From positions 309,104,092 to 309,168,091 of the forward strand of contig OY282558.1 of NCBI GenBank assembly GCA_958295665.1: a stretch of DNA of 64,000 nucleotides, written 5' to 3'. A program made the translations under genes and the position numbers. A model generated the notes under the pieces. The model worked only from the letters and a program-made list of their open reading frames with translations, was not told the origin of the DNA and did no database searches. Source of the DNA: Tipula vernalis (taxonomy: Eukaryota > Arthropoda > Insecta > Diptera > Tipulidae). Positions 44,781-56,800 of the stretch are shown here, piece by piece; positions within the stretch are counted from its first letter, which is position 1; every line of letters begins with the position of its first letter.

Positions 44781-45117
44781 TGAAGTGAAAATATCCGTTT
44801 GATGTTCAACATTACGTCTCTGTACTATAACAATATTTTCTTTGGGATCTTCAATAATTTTTAAATGTTCGTAATTAACGCAACGACTTCTAAGTAAATC
44901 GAATATTTCACTCGTGAAGCCACAAACAACTGTTAATTAATATTTGTAATTGTTGCCAGTTCTCATCACGATCACTATTGCTACTTTTTGGGTTAATTAT
45001 TATACATATTGGATTTTGTTCTTGAACTAAATTACTAATATTCACATTTTCTAATATCACATTTTTCTCGTTTTGATTGAGATATTCACAATTTTCACTT
45101 TCACTATTATTTATCAA
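44781..45117 (-). pseudogene. unrecognised exon-like reading frame with one frameshift
   Basis: On the minus strand 45117-44930 reads MINNSESENCEYLNQNEKNV, then NPICIIINPKSSNSDRDENW QQLQILINSC. One base later a second frame (44929-44781) continues GFTSEIFDLLRSRCVNYEHL, KIIEDPKENIVIVQRRNVEH QTDIFTS and ends at a consensus donor TCA/GTAAGT (44780). The composition is protein-like and unlike random AT-rich DNA. I do not recognise the family. It may be a real exon pair (an acceptor-like AACAG sits at 44930), a frameshifted pseudogene or an unknown transposon protein. Confidence 0.35.
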
Positions 45118-45770
45118 TAATTACAATTCACAAAATGTCTAGAATTTTGATTATTAACAGTATTAAATATGCAAGTTTGGTTGTTCTTAGATTCACAATT
45201 ATTATTCCATTAATCATTTATTTTGAACTAGTCTACTCCTAGGTTAACAAACTACTGAATTTCATAAATGAATTCTGCTTACAAAGGATAGAATATAAAA
45301 TTAACAGAAACACGCGGGAAAACTAAAGAGTTTGTGATTGTTTAACCGCAAAATGAGTTTGATCGACTGCAGAGCCTATTAATACAACGATTGCAAATGT
45401 CAAGCTATCTTAAACTGCTTTTGAGCCATATAGTACAATGATATTAAAATAAACGGAAAGTTATAACAATACGGTATCGTTAGAAATAAATCGCAAAAAT
45501 TCATTTAGATTGACAACATGAAGTTACCAGTATTGATTTAAAATTACCATATTTTGTGGTTGTTAGTACATTTTTGATATAATTTGGGAATGCGGTTGGT
45601 ACAATAGCAATGATGCTAAGAATTTTTGTTGGGTGTACATGCTGAATTTCATCATAATCGGTTAAGAAACCAAGTTCCATCATATTTGATCATTTTCTAG
45701 AACTTCATTTCCATCGTGCTTGATGAATTTCATCAAAATCGGTTAAAAATAGCCAAGTCTCGACCTGTTA
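45118..45770. other. no gene seen
   Basis: AT-rich. Two similar blocks, AATTTCATCATAATCGGTTA (near 45650) and AATTTCATCAAAATCGGTTA (near 45728), suggest a diverged TE-tail repeat. Confidence 0.45.
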
Positions 45771-45779
45771 TTATTATTC

Positions 45780-46080
45780 TTATTATTGAAGGACCATGTG
45801 GACGTTGAGCCACCTTGCATTGCAACCTAAAAGATCTTTCGTGCTTGGACCCTGCTTAATTATCCGTCCAGTCAATATTCAGGCTCTTAATGAACCTATC
45901 TGGGCTCATTGCTGTCCCTCCTAGATGTTTATTATAGCATGTAGTTCTGCTAGAAAGACGGTAGAATTGGTATTCAAGAACTTCGGGAGGACAGTACCAC
46001 TCCTGTATATTCCTACCCCTGCCCGTCTTCCATTTTTATTTTACTCTTACGTTCGCATACTTTGCGAAACTAAGTTAACT
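45780..46080 (-). pseudogene. LINE RNase H scrap
   Basis: Minus-strand reading near 45990-45920 gives STVFLAELHAIIN, the catalytic-E helix of a LINE RNase H domain, then stops. The block is richer in GC than its surroundings. The remainder is too decayed to assign to a clade. Confidence 0.45.
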
Positions 46081-46295
46081 TTAACTGATTAATCTATCAG
46101 CCACTGGCATATGCCGTTCCACCTTAGATTAGGATTTTTTGTCAAGGATTTCTCCTTTAGCGCCATACTTTATCCTGTGCCAAATGGCCACAATGTGCAA
46201 AATGACCTCAGTTACCAGTGGTTGCCACGAGGAGGCAGCACATATATGTACTTGCGAATTGTGAACAGGTTACCCCTTACCCAATTGTACCCATA

Positions 46296-46413
46296 ACGCA
46301 GCTGCCTAATACATGACCAGAACAGCTCACGTGATGCGCACCCTACTGGAAGGTACGCAGCTGTCTAATACATGACCAGAACAGCTTACGTGATGCGCAC
46401 CTTACTGGAAGGT
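46296..46413. repeat. 59-bp tandem duplication
   Basis: ACGCAGCTG(C/T)CTAATACATG... at 46296-46354 is repeated at 46355-46413 with three substitutions. The unit contains TACGTGATGCGCAC-like sequence. No coding is implied. Confidence 0.9.
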
Positions 46414-46419
46414 TACAGA

Positions 46420-47370
46420 GCTGGTAGATTATACTCAACTGTGCCCCCCTCCCACTATAGACGCCAACCCACCAAGTCTCGACCTAATATTGGCCATATC
46501 TGATCATCTAGAAATAATTCTAGAATCTAGAGATAGTAAAAAATGATTTGTACACCGAAATATTTATTTACTACGTTCTACGACGCAATCGCAGAATCAC
46601 TGTGTTATATCACTGCGCAATCATACTTAGCCTATAACCTTCCCGAGATTAAAATAAAACCATCAATGAAAGTTCCATTAAAATCGGTTCCAGTGGTTCA
46701 TAAGATCATAGAAAACGAACGTACAAACTTTTCAACTTTATAATATTAGTATTTCACAATTTTAATTAAAATAGATAATTAACAATTGAAAATTGAATTA
46801 AAAAATTTTAAATTTAACGGTTCGAAACATATTCAGAGAAAGACAAATTTTGAGAATCTTGAATTTGAAGAAACTTCAGAATTCTTTTCGACAATATTCA
46901 GTTACCTCTAATTCCAAAAACTTAAAATTTAAAATGTCAAATTTTTTTACCCATTATTTATTGAAATAGCATCAAGAAATGTTTTAAATTTTAAGTTCAA
47001 ATAAGTTTTAATTTGTGTCAAAAAATTAAACCAATTTTTCGCCAAAATGTTCAACATTTCAAAGTTGTCTGATTCCATAAAAAAAGTTACTTGAAAAACT
47101 AAAAATGTATTTTTTTCGTTTTTTGACCGTAGTTCATTATGCTTTAATATTCAATATTTCTAATAAAATAGACTACAAAATGTATTACAAATACTATTTT
47201 CTATTTGTCTGTCAAAATGAAGCGGGGCAATAATGAAAACAAAGAACTTCGTGGCGCCATACCTGCTCTCCATCAAAGATGAAAATCAAATGGGGAAATC
47301 TGTCGCATTTATAATATATCGGTATTTTAATGGATTATTTTTAAAAAGTTTAAGAGAAGTATGTCTATCA
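46420..47370. other. no gene seen
   Basis: AT-rich DNA. Frames of 66 and 74 codons here lack domains. The sequence near 46670 (CCATTAAAATCGGTTCCAGTGG) again resembles a TE-tail type repeat. Confidence 0.45.
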
Positions 47371-48092
47371 CAAGATTTTCGATTGGTTAATCAGAATCAA
47401 AATCAAGAGGCCAAAATTATTCATAATAATCTTGCCCAAAAAAAGTACAAATATTAATGCCCCTCGTAATTTATCCCAAGAGTTGTACAAAGTGTAATAA
47501 CCCTGAACAAAAAATGAGAACTTTCCTTGAGCTCATTGTGTTGGTAGTTTGGTTTCGTACTGAAAAAGTTGTCCTACTCATCAGGTAGCTACGGCCAAAC
47601 TACAAAAATAGAATTCCTACTTAACACAGATAATGTCAAGTACGAACGTACTGATTTAGCGAATTATATTTACTAAATCAAAAAACTCAAGGAAAACTCT
47701 CATGTCTATAAAAAGCCAAAAAAATCATTTGATAAACAGACATACTTCTCTTAAACTTCTTAATATTGTCTGGGCATTAAACACAAACAAATGAGGGTTT
47801 TCCTTGAGTTTTTTGATTTAGTGAATATAATTCACTAAATCAGTACGTTCGTGCTTGACACTATCTGTGTTAAGTAGGAATTGTATTTTTGTAGTTTAGT
47901 CGTAGTAGCTACCTGATAAGTAAACCAACTTTTTCAGTTCGAAACCAAACTACCAACACAATGAGCTCAAGGAAAGTTCTCATTTTTTGTTCAATTACGG
48001 GGGGATTAATATTTCTACTTTTTTTGGACAAGATTTTATTATGAATAATTGGCCTCTTGATTTTGATTCTGATTAACCAATCGAAAATCTTG
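47371..48092. repeat. 722-bp foldback element
   Basis: CAAGATTTTCGATTGGTTAA at the left returns inverted at 48092. The arms (about 320 bp) match with roughly 5-8% differences and small indels. Arm landmarks are TTTCCTTGAGCTCATTGTGT, GGTAGCTAC and GTACGAACGTACTGATTTAG. The ~90-bp centre contains an inverted copy of the left flank (AAGTTTAAGAGAAGTATGTC), so the structure grew in more than one step. A half copy lies at 13860-14060. Confidence 0.85.
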
Positions 48093-48169
48093 TGAATGCC
48101 ATTTTCATTAATATATTTATGTCTATAAAAAGAAATATATTTTAAAAGAAAACTACTGTATGCCGTTTG

Positions 48170-48364
48170 TTAAATAAGCTTAAAACACACAAATTCAATT
48201 GAATCGGCCGAATCCTGGGCCCCCTTAAAAATTATCTCCTTACGACCAAAATAGCACTGTAAATGCAATCCAGCAGCCTGCAGCACCCATTTAGCACAGC
48301 AACAGAAATTGCTCGAAATTAGTAACAAAACCGTTAGCAGGATCTGGCGTTTGCGGAGACTCAT
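48170..48364 (-). CDS. small signal-peptide ORF, unrecognised
   Basis: 64 codons. MSLRKRQILLTVLLLISSNF plus CCCAKW reads as a strong signal peptide with a likely cleavage near Cys/Ala, followed by a short mature part with two more Cys. A TATAAAT box is at 48443-48437, about 75 bp upstream of the ATG. A donor-like GTAAGG follows FG in the mature part, so this may be only the first exon. I find no family. It may also be chance. Confidence 0.3.
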   Translation of the reverse strand: MSLRKRQILLTVLLLISSNFCCCAKWVLQAAGLHLQCYFGRKEIIFKGAQDSADSIEFVCFKLI

Positions 48365-48436
48365 CGAGAAAAAGATTTCAGCAACGTTTTATTCTCAGAC
48401 AAATAGTATTTCGGTTCGACCTTGATTAAGAGCTCC

Positions 48437-48443
48437 ATTTATA
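48437..48443 (-). promoter_or_regulatory. TATA-box candidate for the small ORF
   Basis: TATAAAT on the minus strand, preceded by GGTCGG and followed about 30 nt later by an AACCGAAATAC stretch where transcription could start. Confidence 0.35.
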
Positions 48444-48477
48444 CCGACCCAAAAACTCAAGGTTTAACCAAAAGTTT

Positions 48478-48745
48478 GTGCAAACGGTTCAAAAAAGTGG
48501 TCGAATCCGGGGGGTGTGGGGTTGGATTAGTGGAGGAGGTATTGTCGAATTATGTCAAATAATTGGCCGATTGAATAGCATAGAATATGCAATAATTCTC
48601 GATGATGTGTTGTTACCGAGCGCAAAGAATACTTTATCCAGGCTATGCGAATTCATGTCGGATATCTCGCCGGTACACACGTCCGTGGCAGTACACGTCA
48701 AACCATGAATGAAGTATTTGGACAAAATGTTAGTTAATACAAATT
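48478..48745 (+). pseudogene. Tc1-like transposase fragment
   Basis: GVWGWISGGGIVELCQIIGR LNSIEYAIIL is the central WG-rich strand region, and MSDISPVHTSVAV keeps the second catalytic Asp with the D-N/S-PxH context (D-I-S-P-V-H here). Both ends are missing. It is a small relic. Confidence 0.6.
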
Positions 48746-48749
48746 TTTG

Positions 48750-51700
48750 TTCTAATTTGGTAATAAATAATTTGGGCGGAATTTTTATAACTGTTTTTTT
48801 TTGGTTAAACGAAACACCCGGTCTTGATAATTAAAAAATAAATTTTGACGAATAGCTATGATTTCGAAAAGCTGAGTACCGTACCTCTTTTTATGGTAAC
48901 AACCGTACATATATGAATTAGGGTTCCTATTTTATTCTAATTAGAATTCCCAGTTGTAGTGTCGACTTCAAAGCTTGGTTAAACATGAAAACCTAAAATT
49001 ACTTAGTATTCATATTTTTGATCGTAGGGACAATTGCTATTTTTATGTAATTATTTGTAATTATAATTATAATAAAAGACAGCCTGGTCAAAGCAGGGTT
49101 CAATTTTGCTATACCTTCAATATTTTAAAGCACTCCTCAAATTCTGTTATTCTATTTAATGTGATCATTAAAGAGGACTTGTAGAAATTAATTTCGAAAA
49201 GATTTACGAAAATTAATTTTTAAAAGCAGTGCTATTTCTAATCACTTTAAATATCGAAGCTAGCCAATTAGAAGCTAAATCAATTGTTTACCGTAAAATT
49301 GTTACATAATGTATTACGGAATGATTTGAATCTTATTTGTACTTTCAACATTTTGCGTTTCAAACATTTAAACAACTACTGTGGAGCAAAATTACCTGCA
49401 TATCTGACTTTCCGTCCCCTGTCGAAATTATAGTCAGTCATTAATTTAATTATTTGCAAAGGATTCATTAAGTTAAGTTTATTTTTGAACGTTTGGTGTT
49501 ATCAGTAGTATATTTTTATTACGTACAGGTTCAAATTAGAACGAATTGAGGTTATCTTTTACTATTTAATATACAATATCGTATGGTCGCGTGATCTTCG
49601 AATTATCAAGTCTTCTTCGTCACTCGTCAAAACAAAAGAAACTAGTATTAAACTAGTATTTGACAGTTGTGATGTTATTTTCAATTCTAGTTAAACTTGT
49701 TTTTGCAATCTCTAGAAAAGATAACACATACAACTTAACCGAATTAGCTGTAATCTTCACTCTTTTTTCGATAAAATCACCGAAGCTTTGAAAATAATTG
49801 CAAACGCCAGAAAGCCGATTGAACATCTCTAACTCAAACTGTTCTCCATACTCGATATTCCTATGATGAATTTTAACATTGGCTTAAACAAGTTAAGTTG
49901 AAACAAATCAAGTTGTTGCTTTTTGGCACATATGCAAATTATTACAATATAATTTGAAGCTTCGTAAGCCCAGGTAGTTTATTTCACCATATATACATTT
50001 CTAATGCAAACAGTGAGATCTGCTTCAGGTCTTTGTAAATAAGAAGTTGTAACTGATTTTCAAGATCTTTGATGAAAGCGGGATGAGAATGAACTTTTAT
50101 TCTTATTATAAAGGTAAAGTGAATGGGGGAAGGGTAAGTGAATATTTTTCTAAATTTCGAACTCTCGAAAATGAAAACCGAAGTACCTAAGTTCATAAAT
50201 TCTTAGACACTCTTAGTAGTTTAAAATTATAAAATGGTAAGCGAAAGTAGTCAATTCCTAAACCATGTGGTTTATGAATTTCTAAAATATTTTTAATTTG
50301 AAGAATTGACCCAATTCTTGAACTTTCATATTTCTAAAAATATTAAATATTCAGATTTGTACATTTTTCTAAAACCTTAATTTTGCCGTATCCTCTAATT
50401 TTATATTCATTTGCATTGAAAATTAGAAACTAATTTTAATGGAGCTGGAGATGCATCTTCCTTCAATCGTCAGAAGTAAATTTAAAAACATTTATAGAAG
50501 GCGTTGCTTTAGCTAGCATTTTAACAGGCTTGTATAAATACTCTTGACGTGGGAGACATGAATTTTGATGACAATCGGTTAGTTACAATAAATTGCCCGA
50601 ATTCGGTATTTTTATAGTAAAATATCAATTAAATCAAAAAGAGCCTTATTTCATTATTTGCATATATCCGGTAGACGTTCCTTCAGCCTAGAATTGTCTA
50701 TTTGCTGCCCGTCATACTATTTATAACACCGTTTCACGTCTAGATCAGACTGACTTCTTTGGCTGTGAGTTGAGGTTACCAAAAATTGAAAATCTCATTA
50801 AAACAATGTAAACGTTTGTTTATGTGAACGATTAACAAAATATTGAATAAATTGCAAAATTTAGCTTTATGCTATTGAATTGTTAAGAATTACATGAGAA
50901 AGAAATGCTGGCTGATTTCATTGTTAATACAACAATTATATGAGATACAAACATCTGCTGGAATAGGAAATTAGCCTAAAATCCTTCACAACCAATGGTA
51001 TAAACCACAAATTGAACCATTCACATTATTGAACAATTTCCGATTTCTGGATATTTGTCGGATGTTCACAACACTCTCACCATAACACTCATTAACGCAT
51101 AATTACAAAATTTAATTCGACAATAAAAATTATGGCCAAAGAATAAAAATCAAGTTCCGGTTGAAAAATGCATCTTCATAACGGCGCATGAGAAACATCA
51201 ATTTTTTTGAAGTAAAACGCTAAGGCGACTACAACTACATCAATCATTCAATGAATTTATTTTTTATGTGTCAAAAATTATCACAGGAGGATTTTACTGT
51301 CAATCAATCGCATTAATCGTTCAATAATTTCTGAATTGAACATCATAAATACTTGATTTAAATTATTTCTTATAAATCTAGGGAATAATTTCTAATGGCG
51401 AGGCAACCGTATTTGCATTTAAAACCGAGTATTAAGGTTTAATTAGTTCAATTTCACTGCAACATTCAAAAACAAAATTTGATTGGAACATTTTCTAAAA
51501 ATCGTCAATTTCGTTCAACGAAAATTCACTCCTGGATTATATTTAAACAAATGGCGGTTTCAATAAATGATTTTGGTCGACTTTTTCATAAACTCAAAAT
51601 GACAGTTATTTATCCATAATCCTTTACCATTCCTTACCACTTAAAATTATCCAAGGCACTTTTAAGGCATCAGAATTAGGGCATGGTCGATTAATGGATT

Positions 51701-52137
51701 AATCGAAATTTGTTGGTACCGATTAATCGATTGAAGCAAATTATACTTATAGCAAAAATTTTGAAGCAATATTTTTATTTTAAGGCATTGCCACATGCAA
51801 AACCTCTGACCTCGTTTTTAAACCGACATTTTCAACTTTTAATCTTATTTTATTGTAAAACATATTATATGAAAAATATGATAAAGGAGTTCGAATTTGA
51901 GAAAACATCAATTTAACAAAGTTAGTTAAAATTGTTACGTTTTAGGTCGAAAAAATCTTGAATTTTTTTTGGTGTACGGACGCACTTCATCATCAAACCG
52001 AATTCCGTATTCACCTGAAATATTTGACGTATTTCTGTTTGTCGCTGGTAATCTAAATTCACTTCGTTGTTTTTTTAATTTGTAATTTATGACGAGTTTC
52101 ACCGACAAACCGACCAAATTATTTGGTTTCATATTTT
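48750..52137. other. no gene seen
   Basis: 3.4 kb of AT-rich DNA. Frames up to 70 codons have no domains. I see no further structured repeats. It could be intronic if the aminopeptidase gene begins upstream. Confidence 0.5.
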
Positions 52138-52431
52138 TACAGTCGTTATCAAAATTAATTGGTCACGCAAAAATTATATAATGTATTCTGCAAAAGTTAA
52201 AACTTGGGCTAAACACTTAATAAAACAACTAAATTTTTTTTTGTATATTTATGTTAATTATTGATATTTCCTTTAGTAAAAAAAAAAATTATAAATAAAT
52301 CTTTATAATTCATTTAAATAATATTAAAAAACGAATGAACAAAATTATTTTTGCTCATTTTTTGTTTAAAAATGTTACGTGTTCATTTAGTCATAATTTT
52401 CGCCTCCACAGGACCAGTTTTGTTTTAAAGT

Positions 52432-53391
52432 ATGGGAAAAATTAAGGAATTATCGTTAGAAGTTCGAGTTTCGATCATTGCGCGTTAAGAAGCTGATGTT
52501 TCAGTTAAAAAACTAGCCCGAAAGTAATACTGCCACAAAAATTCGGAGATGTACCAAATTCAGAAATCCAAAATCCAAAAGTACCTAACAATAATGTTAA
52601 AGGCAAGACAAAACCAAAGTAAGACAGAAGGATGACCACGCTTGTGCAAAGAAACCCTCTGAATGCAGTAAAATCTGTTCAGTGTGACATAAACAGGGAA
52701 AGAGAAAGTAAAATTAGCGTAAAAACTGTTCGGAGACGGCCTCGTGAAGCAAATATTAAAGCTTAAGTTGTGTAAAAGAAGCCATTTATAAGCCAGCATA
52801 ATAGAAAAAAACCGGTTAAACTTTGCTCATACCTATTTAGCGAAACCTGTCGAGTTCTGGCGCAAGATTTTATGGACCGATGAATCGTGTATCTCTTTAA
52901 ATAAGAGATATTTTTATTCGACACCTGAACAAAGAAGGTTTCGTAACATAACAATGCCAACTCGGCACAGCAGAGGAGGGAAAGTAATGGTTTGGGGCTG
53001 TTTTTGCTATAATGGCGTAGGAGATCTCACAATGCTACCGGGAAAAGTTACCTTAAGAGTATATTTGGAGGTCCTTAATGAATACGCAATGGTTTCCGGG
53101 TGTAAATTGATAGGAACAGACTTCGTATTGCAGCAAGATAATACTCCAATACACAAAAGTAAACTTATAACCAAATTCCTTAAAGATTTGGGCCAAGAAA
53201 CTATAGACTGGTCACCACCAAGCCCAGATCTTAATCCCATAGAGAATCTATGGTATTACATCAAACAAAAAATAATAGCAACTGTTGGAAGAACGCCCAA
53301 TGAAAGGTTTGACGAAATAAAAAAGTTGTGGGATCAAATACCTGAACAAGTCCTAGAAAATCTGGTCCAATCCGTGCCGCATCGCCTTTAA
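52432..53391 (+). pseudogene. Tc1-like transposase, DD34E, N-terminally decayed
   Basis: ATG at 52432 opens MGKIKELSLEVRVSIIAR, then a stop. HTH pieces continue in shifting frames (ISVKTVRRRPREANIKA). From about 52790 to 53391 one frame is open: HTYLAKPVEFWRKILWTDES (first Asp), GGKVMVWGCF, FVLQQDNTPIHKSK (second Asp) and WSPPSPDLNPIENLWYYIKQ (Glu). The spacing of 34 residues gives DD34E. All three catalytic residues survive but the DNA-binding part is broken. Confidence 0.88.
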
Positions 53392-53653
53392 GAAGTGATT
53401 AACAACAATGGTGGCAGTACATTAGGTTAACAACAATGGTGGCAGTAAATTAGGATTAATTTTGTAATTTTTAGTCAACTTTGTGATGAGGTACAAATAA
53501 TTTTGTCCCAAAAATTTTAAACATAAATAATTTTGTCCATTTGTTTTTTAATTTGAAATTAAAAAATTTTTTTAAAAATTTTAAAAATTAATTTTAAAAA
53601 ACATAAACTTTATTGTCTTTCTTTTATCGTGATATTTGTTTAAAAACTTTTTA

Positions 53654-53682
53654 GACCGGTTTCGAGCTTCGCTCTTCGTCAG
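53654..53682 (-). other. second CTGANGA...GAAACCGGTC motif
   Basis: On the minus strand CTGACGA-A-GAGC-GAA-GCTC-GAAACCGGTC repeats the layout of the motif in the 22.0-kb foldback with a different, still self-complementary, stem (GAGC/GCTC). Compensatory change implies a conserved RNA or DNA hairpin. Confidence 0.55.
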
Positions 53683-54327
53683 TGTCAATTTACAACTCTT
53701 CGATAAAGTTTCAAATGTTGTTTTTAATATTATTTAAATGAATTATAAAGATTTTTAATTTCTTTTTTGTGAAATATCAATGGGCATGTTTTTTTTTTAT
53801 GTCGGAGAAATAAGAGAGGACAGATAGATAATACTATATATCGGAGAAATCCGATAAATATTTTCTCTGGAGTGCGTTCATAAACTCAACATTGTAGAAT
53901 GTTACAACTGTCATTGTACAAATGACATTCCGACTTACAACGAGTTACAAACGTCAAAGTAAAAACGTCAAAATAAAAACGTGGAACGAAAACAATTGAA
54001 GAATCAAAACACAAAACAACAAAATATTTACAGATGCTTTATAATTTTAAAAGAATACATGTAATGTTATTACCATCTTACCATTATTGTTATCAACAGA
54101 CAAAATTTCATTATTTTGCTTGCCCAAAGCAAAAGAATACTTTATTTCGTTGATTCAATTGAATTTTTGTTTTTTCTTACATTTGACAGCTAGAAAGGCA
54201 GTATTGAGTAGAATTGAAAATGACATTTCTAACAATGTAGAAAGTGTTTGTGAACGATAAATCGCACGTGCCGGTGGTAACAAAAGAGGTTTAGGAACGC
54301 TTTAGAACTGTCATTGTTAACAATATT

Positions 54328-55290
54328 AGGGCTCGTCACGAGCATTTCGTATTTGCGTATTTCGTAATTTCGTAAATTTGACGTCTCTTCTGATAGGTTT
54401 AAATTATTTCCCCTAAATAAGCAAGAAACGTCAAAAATAAACACGCTCACAGGCTACTTATTTTCGTAAATTCTTCAGCGTATGTGGTTATTGCTGGATT
54501 TAAAAATTTTTCTGTGATTAATAGTGATAATTTTGAGTAAATTAAATTAATTTATTGTTTATATGTACTTAACTTTACTGTTGATTGCTTTTAGTATTTT
54601 TTTTTGTGTGCATTATAAATTACATCAAAATGAGCTGTAGACAATCTTGTCCATTTCGCAAAATTTGCAATCTCATTTATTAATATTTATTAAAAATCAC
54701 AAGTAATCACAGAAGATCCATTATTCAACAGCTAAAATATGTTAGATTTAACTGAGTGTTAAGGGAAAAACACTACCTAATTTACATGAAACTATCTTAA
54801 CACATATGAAAATAATTTAATTTTAATAAATAAATCTAATGAAAAAAATCAAACGACGAAAGATCCAATCTAAAGATTACGAATTTTCTATTTATTTGCG
54901 TTTTTATTTTTGCACTTGATTTTTAGAAAACAAATTATCGGCTTTACTTAGCAGGAAGACATTTCAATTAAATTTTTACTAGATATCATTTAGTAAATAT
55001 TTGTAATAATCACAACAAAAAACTTCATACAATACATATGAAAAATATTTCAACATTTAGTTTGTTTTTCAAAAAAGCATAGGGAATTGGTCTAATTTCA
55101 ATTTATAATTTTAACTCATGCTGAAAAACATTCTTACGAAAATATTTACGCAAATAAGTAGCCTGTGAGCGTGTTTATTTTTGACGTTTCTTTCTTATTT
55201 AGGAGAAATAATTTAAACCAATCAGAAGAGACGTCAAATTTACGAAATACGAAATACGCAAATACGAAATGCTCGCTCGTGACGAGCCCT
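54328..55290. repeat. 963-bp MITE with ~150-bp TIRs
   Basis: It starts AGGGCTCGTCACGAGCATTT and ends with the inverse. The arms (54328-54475, 55142-55290) share AAATTTGACGTCTCTTCTGAT and AACGTCAAAAATAAACACGC with a few mismatches. The tip contains a small palindrome (CTCGTGACGAG). There is no transposase. The possible target duplication is short and unclear (ATT on both sides). Confidence 0.8.
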
Positions 55291-55729
55291 ATTCAGTGCT
55301 GTCGAAGTGAGTACGATCGGAGTATTTGTACTACTTTCGCCTATTGCTTACTGCTGTATTTCACTATTTCATTTTGTACTCCCCTTTTCTAATAACTGCT
55401 ATACAAATAAATCTTTGCACAACATTTTAAGTTATGGGCTTTTGGTGGCAATAATTATAATAGACTAGGACCTCTATATAAAAATAATACTATAAGATAA
55501 TTTCTTCAGTCGTTGAACATTTCCAGATCAGAAAGTTATATGGAAGTTTGATTCGTCTAATACACCTTGATATCAATATTGTCAAATCATTTGTTTACGT
55601 TGGCAATGTTAAATGCTGACAGCAGAAATTATCTGTCAGTTTTATGAGCCTACCTAGGATCCAGGAACATGTCTTACATTGTCCTGGTTCTTAGATAATA
55701 TTTATTCAAATCCCTAAATTTATTAGCAG

Positions 55730-56800
55730 TAATGCAAAAACTTCTGGAGGGACCAGAAAATTAATAATTCGAACTCCAGCCCAAATGACTGGGCCAAAAA
55801 ATTCTTTAGGACGTGATTTAACATGTTTAAGGCTAGAAACTCTTTATATAGAATCGGCTTCGAAATAAAATTTCACTAAAATACATCCATAAATGATTGT
55901 ATTCCATTCGGTGCAGGAGGCGAAGAAAATTGTCTGGGTTGGCTCTGCATGGCAAACCAAAATTAGCAAATCTAATTTTTGATTTATGGTATCGATTAAT
56001 AGTGTTCCAAAATATTTCTTACCTGATGACAGAAACTTTTTCCAGGCCATGAAATAATACGTTTTATAATAGGATTATAAAATTCACAAAATATTGCAGA
56101 TAATAAATTTCACTAAAATCCATCAACGAAGGTGCTTGTTCCATTCATTTGATGCTGGAGACTGAGAAGAGACAAATAAATTTAGCAAATATCATTTTTG
56201 ATTAAAAATTTCAAGAAATATTCTGAATTTGAGCCATTGCTTAATTAAGAATTCCGACCCCGGATGATATGGCCGAAGGAGTTTTCCAGAGCCGGACTTA
56301 ATAAATGTTGTATTAGGAACTGCCCAAACATAAACTTAACATCTCAAATTTCAGATATAAATTCTTTTAAAATCCATTCACAAACGTTCCATCCAGTTCC
56401 ATTTGAAGCTGGAAACGTAATACACTGACTGGATTGGTTGTCTAAGCAAAAATACGAAAAATTGTTTAAACAATGTTTCTAATAAATGGCAGCAACCAAA
56501 ATATCATTAGAGGTGTTCTACAATATTTCTTGAATTCGAAATGAGGTAACCCAATAAATTTTCAGAGCGTGAATAATTCGGTTTTGAATTAGGAACTACT
56601 GATAGAATCGGCTTAATAACTCAGACATAAAATTTCACCAAAAACCATTGACAAACGTGCTCCTTTTGGTGCTGGAACCTGGAAATGTTGTAAAGGTCTG
56701 GATTGTTTATCAAAGTAAAATCAATTTTTTCTTTGCCAAAGTGTGTTTTTCTAATAACCATTATAGTGTCTTGCAATATTTGTTGAATTCTGGCCACGTT
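55730..56800. repeat. degenerate tandem array, ~4 units of 240-270 bp
   Basis: The same order of landmarks recurs: TTTCACTAAAATCCAT (55871, 56108, about 56362, 56633), then a CGTGCTTGTTCCATT-like stretch, GATGCTGGAAAC, TCTGGATTG, TAGCAAAT, a TTCTACAATATTTCTT stretch and CCAGAGC. Unit spacing is about 237, 254 and 271 bp. Divergence is high. Confidence 0.7.

Noticed and set aside
46543..46743. 66-codon plus-strand frame
   Set aside because: Low information content and overlaps a TE-tail-like repeat phrase (AAAATCGGTTCCAGTGG).
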